From Larix kaempferi (taxonomy: Eukaryota > Streptophyta > Pinopsida > Pinales > Pinaceae): a DNA stretch of 64,000 nucleotides. The notes below the pieces were generated by a model, which searched no databases, was not told where the DNA came from, and saw only the letters and a program-made list of their open reading frames with translations. Made by a program: the position numbers and the translations under genes. This document shows, in pieces, positions 56,420 to 64,000 of the stretch (within the stretch, counting starts at the first letter, position 1; each line of letters starts with the position of its first letter). The stretch is taken from NCBI GenBank assembly GCA_027924585.1, contig BSBM01000232.1, forward strand, positions 28,964,001 through 29,028,000, given 5' to 3'.

Positions 56420-56900
56420 GTATCAACCTGATACTCACCATACATCATCCTGATGTACACATGATCATCCTGATCATCATCACTGCAACATCCTGCTACA
56501 TGTCATCTGGAGCAACATCCTGAAGCTCGTCATCCATGATCATCCTGATCATACAATGCATCTACCTGATGCATACCAAGTATCTACCTGATACATATCA
56601 TCATACATGATCCACCTGATCATACAGTGTATCCACCTAATACAAATACAAATACATGATACATATCATCATACATGATCCACCAGATCATACAATGTAT
56701 CCACCTGATACATATACAGATACATGTTCCAAGCATCCAACATGATGCGTACATACATATAAATGATCCAACTAATCATATCCAGCATCCAACATGATGC
56801 GTACATACATATAAATGATCCAACTGATCATATCCAGCATCCAACATGATGCGTACATACATACATATAAAAATGATCCAACTGATCATACAAAGCAGAA
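56420..56900. repeat. CATCCTGAT/ATGATCCA short repeats
   Basis: A dense array of GATCATCCTGATCAT, CATACATGATCCACCTGATC and CATCCAACATGATGCGTACA, the last three times at 56727, 56784 and 56839. Many units are themselves palindromic (TGATCA). Confidence 0.8.
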
Positions 56901-56990
56901 ACCAGAACATCATCCTGATGCTCAACATCCATAGCCATGTGAAGGATCCTCCTTCCAACATGCTTGGAATGGCTTCAGCAAATATGTCCA

Positions 56991-59460
56991 TCACTTCTTC
57001 CTCGAAGTGTCATCAATCCGAAGAACACCAAGCCGCTCTCTGAAGTACTCGAACTTCACCCTAGCTAGTGGCTTCGTCAGTACATCTGCAATCTGCTCGT
57101 CTGTCACAACATACAGGAGCTTCACAGCTCCTCTCTGCACCATATCCCTGATATAGTGATATTTGATCTCTATGTATTTCGACTTGTCATGAAACACTGG
57201 GTTCTCGGACAGCTTCACACAACTCTGGTTATCACAGAAGATACCAGTAGCATCCAACAGGAGATCAAATAACTCAGACAGTAGCTTCCGTAGCCATACT
57301 TCCTCACAACTAGCTGAACAAGCTACAACATACTCTACCTCAGTTGTACTCAGTGCTACGTAGGACTGCTTCCTGCTAAACAAAGAGATCACACCTGATC
57401 CCATACTGAAGCAGCATCCATATGTGCTCTTCCTATCTGCATCACTGCCAGCCCAATCTGAATCAACATAACCCTGCAGGTTAAACTTTTGATTCACTTC
57501 ATACTTGAGCCCATAATCCACTGTACCCTTCAGGTACCTCAGAACATGCTTTACAGCAATCAAGTGAACACTCCTCGGATCCGTCAGGAACTAGCTCAAT
57601 GTGTTCACCGCAAAGCAAATATCTGGTCTTGTGTTCGTCAGGTACATCAAGGATCCAATCATCTGATGATACATAGAGACATCAACCGGCTCAAATGAAG
57701 CATCACATAGAAGCTTCAGATTCGATGCCATAGGTGTGGCCATGGCCTTGCAATCCATCATCCCGAATCTCTTCAGGATATCTACCATGTACTTCCCTTG
57801 ACCAAGGAAGATCCCACCTACACTCTACCACACCTCCATACCTAGGAAATAATGCATCATTCCCAAATCTTTCATATCGAATTTAGCAGCGAGCTTCCTC
57901 TTTGTATCACACCAAGTTCTGGGAGCTTGCTACAAGCCATACAAGGCTTTCTTCAATCTGCACACATGTGAATCCCTGTCAGGTCTTGGGACTGCATCCC
58001 AAACATCTTCTTCATGATCGACGGATCATGGCATTCCATCCAAGATCCTGGGAACTTCAATATCTTCAATAGATATCTTTGTTGCTGGAACAAATGTTGT
58101 AGTCCTTCTTTTGTAGGTGAAGATATACTGTCTTTCCTACAAAACAAGTTAAATTGCATGATTAGAAACATCTCATAACTTTAAGAACAAATTCTTTACA
58201 CATAAAGAAATATGTCATGCAGTCATGCAGTTATCTTAGCCAATACAGCATTTATCCATGTTCCACAACTTTCTAGATGCCTTCCAGTCTCTACCAGAAC
58301 ATTGTTAAGAGTTTGCACTACTCCCAACATGTCAACAAATATGTTCCATTCTAGATAAGTAGCACTGCAATGTTGTACAGTGCCATAGGCCACTTACCCA
58401 TCACATGCATATTAGTAGTACCCTGTTCATTAATGCAATCATTCTAATATGCACAATACATCTCCTAAGCATAATATTATTTAAACAAAAATAGGCAAGA
58501 AATGATAATTGAAATACTTATATTTGTTTGTTTGTTGGGTGGACTCCCTCTGAGTCTTTGCTTCCTGGCAGGAGCTGCTGAAGTAGCTTCTTCTACACCT
58601 TTCTGTTGTGGAATGTAGGAAGATGGTCAACTCCCTCTGAAAATATGCATCCTTGCAGGAACTGCTGGAGTGTGCTCCCTCTTGATCTTTGCTTCCTAGA
58701 TTACCTGTCCTTGAACTTATATTCATCCTTGCTGACATCAATCTTCTTGAACCCTGGAAATTATAATCTGTAAGCCTTCGAGCTTTCACTGCAACCCACA
58801 AAGATACCCTTCTTTCCTGAAGGATCTAGTTTAGTCCTCTTTTCCTTTGGGACATGAGTGTATACTGGACAACCAAATATTCTGAGATGGTTGACTTCAG
58901 GTTTCTTACCAGAAAGGACCTCTTCTGGTATCTTGATGCCCAATATCTTGTGGGGTGTTCTGTTCTGCACATATACAGTTGTTCTAGCTGCTTCTGCCCA
59001 TAGATGCATAGGTAGAAGCTGGTCATGCAGCATTTCCCTTGCTGCTTCCATGATTGTTCTGTTCTTCCTTTCTGAAACTCCATTCTATTGAGGATTATAA
59101 GGAGCAGTCAACTCCCTCTTAATCCCTGAATCACTACAAAGCTTCTTGAAGTCGCCTGAGGTGAATTCTCCACCATTGTCAGATCTGAATGTTTTGATCT
59201 TCTTGTCAGTTTGATTCTCCATCAAGGTTTTGAATTCCTTGAATTTATCAAACACCTCATCTTTGTTCTTCAAGAAGTATACCCAAGTCTTCTTGGAGAA
59301 GTCATCAATAAATGAGACATAGTAAACATACCCACTCAAAGAACTGGATGACATAGGACCACATACATCTAAGTGGATGATTTCCAGGATGTTGTTTGCC
59401 TTACTTTCACTGCTTGGGAAAGCCTTCTTAATGTTATTACCTTTTGCACATCCTTTGCAA
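56991..59460 (-). pseudogene. Copia copy A: integrase-RT-RNase H, 5' part cut off
   Basis: Read from 59460 downward: GAG-pre-integrase tail (ICKGCAKGNN, then ILEIIHLDVCGPM), integrase core (FIDDFSKKTWVYFL, then FRSDNGGEF with the second Asp, and NGVSERKNRTIMEAAREMLH with the Glu), then FGCPVYTHVPKEKRTKLDP. A non-coding spacer with intron features follows (58137-58517). Reverse transcriptase is reduced to VWDAVPRP, CRLKKALYGL, KLAAKFDMKDLGMMHYFLGM, GKYMVDILKRFGMMDCKAM and IGSLMYLTNTRPDICFAVN, so the block containing the catalytic YVDD is missing. RNase H is complete: DSDWAGSDADRKSTYGCCF, ALSTTEVEY, CDNQSCVKL, ending ADVLTKPLARVKFEYFRERL. Several TAG stops. The gene stops abruptly at 59461, where copy B begins. 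Confidence 0.9.
58137..58517 (-). other. Copia copy A: intron-like spacer
   Basis: On the minus strand it opens with GTATTT at 58517 and closes with TTTAACTTGTTTTGTAG at 58137. A CTAAT branch-site-like word lies about 25 bases before the end. It separates integrase from reverse transcriptase and has no open frame. It corresponds to 62668-63081 of copy B. Confidence 0.4.
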
Positions 59461-59461
59461 A

Positions 59462-60054
59462 TGTTGATGTATATGTAACTTCGGAATGTATTTCACATAT
59501 ATGTATATTGTATTCCTATAGAGATGGTAATATTCCTCTATACGGAAGTGTCATCATTTATATTGTAAATGTCGTAACTTATACTTGATGGGTTATTAGA
59601 CCACCTTGTTGGGGTCGGCCTTGTATAAGTCATGTGGGTCAAAGGGTTATTAGACCACCCTATTGGGGGTCGGCCATGTGGGTCAAAGGGTTATTAGACC
59701 ACCCTATTGGTGGTCAGCCCAGTCAGCATTATGTTATGTGGTTAAGTTCGAGCCTACATGAGTTAGGTAAAAGGAAAGTCAAGTCAAGTATAAATAGAGT
59801 GCGGGAGGCACTTATGGAGGAGGAGGATCTGCTGCTAGGTTATGTCTATCTCTCATGGTTGTATTATTGCTCTATCTATCTCTGAGGAAGTTATTGGGGT
59901 TTTTCACCTTTATGATTTTTCCCAAGTAAATCTTTGTGTCTCTTGTGTGCTTGCATTATTGTCTCCATGATTGATATGATGTAGATATGTTGTACATGTT
60001 GTTCTCTCTGTTAATATTCTAGATCATATTGAAGTAAATTCTGAAAATTTAACA
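59462..60054 (+). repeat. Copia copy B: 5' LTR (593 bp)
   Basis: TGTTGATG...ATTTAACA. It contains two direct repeats of about 55 bp (GGGTTATTAGACCACCCTAT at 59645 and 59690, with a diverged third copy near 59590), a TATAAATAGAG box at 59790, and ends next to a primer site. Confidence 0.88.
59790..59797 (+). promoter_or_regulatory. LTR TATA box of copy B
   Basis: TATAAATA at about 59790, preceded by AGTCAAGTCAAG, 265 bases before the LTR end. The same word is present in the minus-strand LTR of copy A. Confidence 0.55.
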
Positions 60055-60066
60055 TGGTATCAGAGT
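60055..60066 (+). promoter_or_regulatory. Copia copy B: primer binding site
   Basis: TGGTATCAGAGT starts at the first base after the LTR. It differs from the standard initiator Met tRNA complement only at the twelfth base. Confidence 0.85.
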
Positions 60067-60419
60067 TAGCCTGAAAGAAGGCATGATATGGTGTGTATGA
60101 CACTTGTTGCACTTACGATGATAGGGCTTGATATAGCAAAAACAAGTCATTGTAGCACTTTCGCTATAAATCCGTTTTGGCAAAGTTTTAGGATCTGAAA
60201 TCTTTACAGGTTGAATATTAAATCCCCATGTACCTTGTGTCCAAAGAAAAACCTCTAATTCGTTTTACTTTGTGATTTATGATCTGTACAATATAGGGTT
60301 TCTGCCTCTTCCAGATCTGAGTCAAAATCAGGTGACCTTGGAAAAAAGGTCATAACTTGGGCTAGGAAGCTCCAAATGAAATTTCGTAAATAGTGATAGG
60401 TAGAACACAGACTGTACTA

Positions 60420-60780
60420 TCGCAGGAAAATTTTGTAGATTCCAAAGTTGAACCATTGACACGTGGCATGCCGTACAAGTTCGCTCTTCTTTATTATCCC
60501 ATAAACAGGTCACGTTGCAACACTTGGAATAACTATCTCTCAGAGAGTCCAATTGAGGCCAGACCTGTCAGGATGGAAAGATAACAGGTCAGGATATCTC
60601 AAGAAAATATTTTAGAGGCCGAAGTTGAAACAATGACACGTGGCACGCCGTACAAGTTCGCTCTTCTGTATTATCCCATAAACAGGTCATGTTGCGACAC
60701 TTGGAATAACTCTCTCTTAGAGAATCCAATTGAGGTCAGACCTGTCAGGATGGAAAGATAACAGGTCAGGCTATCTCAAG
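60420..60780 (+). repeat. 177-bp tandem duplication in the copy B leader
   Basis: ACACGTGGCATGCCGTACAA at about 60459 and ACACGTGGCACGCCGTACAA at about 60636 begin two copies that share CTCTTCT.TATTATCCCATA, GAGGCCAGACCTGTCAGGAT and AAGATAACAGGTCAGG. Confidence 0.9.
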
Positions 60781-60879
60781 AAACATTTTCAGACCCTGTG
60801 GATCGAAAAGTTTGGAGTTACACTAGAAACAATCAGGTACATATTTCTGTCCAAACAGAATTATTTTTGAGTACCTTCA

Positions 60880-61200
60880 TTCATGGCTTCCGGAATTTAG
60901 GGCATCTAAGAAAGTTGGAATTTTTGTAATCGGAGACCACGGCTGGATGCTACTCATCAAAATAGAAATTTAGATACTAAGATCAAATTTTTTGGTTGGG
61001 CAGAAGGCCGGGCTTGATAAGACCCTAGTTCGGGACTTTGATTAGAAAAGTGGAAAATTAGGGCTTCTGTAAAATTGGGAATTTTTGAAATCTGTGACCA
61101 CGGCTGGAAGCTCCTCAGAAAAATAGAAGCTTAGAGATTTGGATCAAACCTTTTGATTGGGAAGAAGAGTGGGCTTCATCAAACCCCATTTCAGGGTCAC
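60880..61200 (+). repeat. 161-bp diverged duplication in the copy B leader
   Basis: ACCACGGCTGGATGCTACTC at 60936 and ACCACGGCTGGAAGCTCCTC at 61097 mark two copies, each with TTTTTGNAATC upstream and TTTTTGGTTGGGCAGAAG / CTTTTGATTGGGAAGAAG downstream. Confidence 0.8.
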
Positions 61201-62440
61201 GTCCAGTGAATCTGCAAGTTTCAAAGGAAAAAATGAGGAGTGAAACTTTGCAGTTTTCAAATTCTGAATATACCAGCTTGATCAGCTCATCAATGCACAT
61301 ATTTCTATCCTTTCAGGAGTTTGAAATTCAAAGTTTGAATTTTTGGGGTTTCTCTGACAAACCCTAATCCAGCTCCAGATCCAGTTCTTGCAAATCAAGT
61401 GGATTGGGTTAATCCTAGAAGAAGATGGATTGGGTGCCTGCATAAGTGAAGAAGTTCCTGTTTCAGAGGGAGATGAGGCTAAGGCCTTACATAAGAAGAT
61501 TACAAGCGATCTCGACAAGTATGACTCATCGAGGTATGTTTTGAGATTTGTTCATGATTAAGTTTATGGTATGTTTGTCTTCATGTTATTACGGTTAGTA
61601 CAATCTTGATTTTAGACTTGTCATATCACCTTAATAAAATTATGAATGCACGATAGAAAATATTCATTGATTAGGGTGTTGACACTTATGATTGTACCAA
61701 TGCATTATGGTGTTGTATGAGGTTTATGTTGTCTACTAACATGAAAGGTACACCAAGAAAGACAAATCATGTTCTGGTTCAAGAACATATGATCATGATG
61801 ACATGAGGACAAAGATTCATCCATTGTCATGGATCACATAGAAGATCTACTTTCGAGGTATGTATAACTTGTGTCTACAATGGTTAACTTATGAGACATG
61901 CAGGTTACTAGCACAAGTCACTGAAGAGAACCAGAAGACATTATGCGGGTATGTTAGACATAAATAGCTAGCATGCTAATCGAGGTATGTTTTTCCTATA
62001 TCAAGCTAGAATCCTACCTTGTGTTAGGATCTTATACTGTTGTTGATAATGATTATTCATGAAGTCATAGGTTTGAATAATCATGGTTGTATGCATATTA
62101 TGTTTCTTACCATAATTGATGATATGACTAACCAGAAGAATCATGAAGGTATAGGTTTGAATAATCACAGGTTTTATGCATATTATATCTCTTATCTTAA
62201 TTGATGATACAACTAACCCGAAGAGTCATAGGTTTAGACATGTTATGCTTCTTATGATTTGACTAACCATAAGAATCCTACATAAACCTTGAATGCTAAT
62301 GCTTATTATTTCTGTTTGAAATGATCATGACTATACATGCTTGAGATTATTGTGTTTTAATAGTATTCTAATGAATGTATGATTTTATATGAGATCACAA
62401 GGATAACACAATCATGATACTAATAAGCATGCATAGGGAC
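61201..62440 (+). other. Copia copy B: gag region, remnants only
   Basis: Short coding-like pieces (DEAKALHKKITSDLDKYDSS near 61465-61530, and HEDKDSSIVMDHIEDLLSR near 61803-61856) each end at the same word TCGAGGTATGT. That word is a strong plant splice-donor consensus and is present at 61530, 61853 and 61978. No complete gag or integrase frame exists. The first half of pol is absent, so copy B is not autonomous. Confidence 0.45.
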
Positions 62441-62445
62441 CAAGG

Positions 62446-64000
62446 ATGAATATGAGTTCAAGAACAGGTAATCCAGGAAGCAAAGATCAAGAGGGAGTAC
62501 ACTCCAGTGGTTTATGCAAGGATGCAAATATTCAGAGGGAGTTGACCATCTCTCTACATTCCACAACAGAAAGGTGTAGAATAAGCTACTTCAGATTAGG
62601 ACTCCAGCAGCTCCTGCAAGGAAGCAAAGACTCAGAGGGAGTCCACCCAACGAACAAACAAAGATAAGTATTTTAATTATCATTTCATACATATTTGTTT
62701 GTTTAAATAAAATTGTTCAATGATGTATATGCTCATGTTCCTAGACTTAGGATATGTATTGTGCATATTAGAATAGTTGCATTGATGAACAGTATACTAC
62801 TAATATACATGGGTAAGTGGCCTATGGCACTGTACAACATTCCATTGCTACTTATCTAGAATGAAACCTCTTTGCTGACATTTTGGGAGTTGTGCACACT
62901 CTTAACAATGTTCTGGTAGAGATTGGAAGGCATCTAGAAAGTTACGGGATATGGATAAATGTTGTATTGAAGCATTGGATAAAATAATTGCATGACTGTA
63001 TCACATATTTCTTTATGTGTAAGAATTTGTTCTGAAAACTATGAGATGTTTTCTAATCATGCAATTTAACTTGTTGTGTAGGAAAGATCATATGCCATCT
63101 CCTACAAAAGAAAAACGACAACATTTGTTCCAGCAACAAAGATATCTATTGAAGATATTGAAGTTCCCAGGATCTAGGATGGAATGCCATGATCTGCCGA
63201 TCATGAAGAATGATGGTTGGGATGTAGTCCCAAGACGTGAAGGGAAGTTTGTTATGACTTCCAAATGGAACTATCAGATCAACCATGTTGCAGATGGCAG
63301 CATTGAGAAATATAAAAGTGATGAAATAGAAGATGCACCAGATGGATTTCAAGACAGCATGGTGCAGTCATATATGTGTGCAGAACTTGGTATGGTAGGA
63401 TAGACAGCTTTCTATCAAGTTTGGGATTTACCAAGAATAAAGCGGATTCCAACATTTTCTACAAAGTTGAGGAAGGCAATCCAGTGATACTACTTTTGTA
63501 TGCAGATAACCTGTTTGTTACAGGTGAAGATAGATTGATTGCCGACACGCAGCGGAAGCTTGCTGCCGAGTTCGGGATGAAGAACTTGGGGATGATGCAC
63601 TATTTGTTTTTGGCATGGAGGTGTGGCAGAGTGTAGATGGAATCTTCCTTGGACAAGGGAAGTATCCAGTAAGAGATCTTGAAGAGGTTCGGGATGATGA
63701 ATTGCAAGGCCATGGCCACACCTATGACATCGAATATGAAGCTTCTATGTGATGCTTCATCTGAGCCGGTTGATGTCTCTACGTATCGTCAGATGATTGG
63801 GTCCTTGATATACCTGACGAACACGAGACCAGATATTTTCTTTGCTGTGAACACATTGACTCAGTTCCTGACAAATCCGAGGCGTGTTCACCTGGTTGCT
63901 GTAAAGCATATTCTGAGGTACCTTAAGGGTACAGTGGATTATGGGCTCAAGTATGAAGCGAATCAAAAGTTTAACCTGCAGGGTTATGTTGATTCAAATT
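62446..64000 (+). pseudogene. Copia copy B: reverse transcriptase region, partial
   Basis: 62446-62667 matches the copy A segment after integrase (MNMSSRTGNPGSKDQEGVHS). After the intron-like spacer, reverse transcriptase pieces appear: DGWDVVPRREGKFVMTSKWN, then a deletion, then RTWYGRIDSFLSSLGFTKNK, and the catalytic block reading LLLYADNLFVTGEDRLIAD. In this block the usual Y-V-D-D is Y-A-D-N. LTNTRPDIFFAVNTLTQFLT and HILRYLKGTVDYGLKYEANQ follow, and RNase H begins at the window edge. The frame changes several times. Confidence 0.85.
62668..63081 (+). other. Copia copy B: intron-like spacer
   Basis: Starts GTATTTTAATTATC, ends TTTAACTTGTTGTGTAG, and contains TTTTCTAATCATGC about 25 bases before the end, as a plant branch site would. 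414 bp against 381 bp in copy A, and clearly homologous to it. No open frame. Confidence 0.4.

Larger units (their letters stand above)
59462..64000 (+). mobile_element. Copia copy B, nested in copy A, runs off the window
   Basis: Same family as copy A but in the opposite orientation. It starts with a complete 5' LTR and primer site, then about 2.4 kb of leader with internal duplications, then a reduced pol that continues past 64000. The left flank is copy A pol, interrupted within the GAG-pre-integrase region. The presumed target duplication on the left is GCAAA (59457-59461); the right one is outside the window. Confidence 0.85.

Noticed and set aside
1-64000. tRNA, rRNA and other structural RNA genes
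   Set aside because: I looked for GGTTCRANNCC-type tRNA blocks and rRNA core words and saw none in convincing context; a covariance-model scan would be decisive.

Overview
The window is nuclear DNA from a seed plant, most likely a gymnosperm or conifer. That assignment is inference: it rests on very low gene density, AT-rich repeat-packed DNA, nested LTR retrotransposons of different ages, and relics of plant-only families (serine carboxypeptidase-like, At1g04390-like BTB, AAE3-like, LRR resistance gene, plant L-gulonolactone oxidase). Only one gene looks intact: a two-exon L-gulonolactone oxidase-like gene at 27448-29364. Everything else I can read is mobile-element sequence, tandem repeat, or broken gene.

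Layout. 0.9-3.4 kb: degenerate Ty3 gag-protease (minus). 4.6-6.8 kb: three relics on the plus strand, namely a last exon of a serine carboxypeptidase, a Ty3 gag, and a BTB-domain gene piece. 7.2-7.9 kb: a probable CACTA transposon end with a long hairpin and 97-bp subterminal repeats. 8.0-14.5 kb: a 253-bp tandem repeat split by a 5523-bp insertion (8724-14246) that has a 5-bp target duplication and TG...CA ends but no LTRs I could find, and carries one long decayed minus-strand ORF of unknown family. 16297-22781: a young, complete Ty3 element (two 1455-bp LTRs, about 11 differences, target duplication GGGAT) from which reverse transcriptase and RNase H are missing in frame.

22.8-27.4 kb: gene-free DNA with two diverged tandem arrays, then the oxidase gene. 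29.4-39.9 kb: AT-rich DNA holding a copia pol relic, an AAE3-like first exon, an LRR fragment, and a dispersed repeat present at 30.6 and 36.4 kb. 39.9-55.1 kb: a GA/G-rich array split by a 13.36-kb LTR element (40851-54206, target duplication AGAGA) that encodes only a gag-like protein and about 10 kb of non-coding DNA. 55.1-64.0 kb: two copies of one Ty1/copia family in opposite orientation. Copy B (plus, from 59462) sits inside the pol gene of copy A (minus). Both have lost parts of reverse transcriptase, and both share a spacer with splice-site features between integrase and reverse transcriptase.

Recurring theme: almost every coding relic is closed by stop codons that look like C-to-T changes, mostly CAG to TAG. 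This fits decay of methylated, silenced elements. All comparisons were made by eye, without database searches or alignments, so boundaries of degenerate features are approximate.
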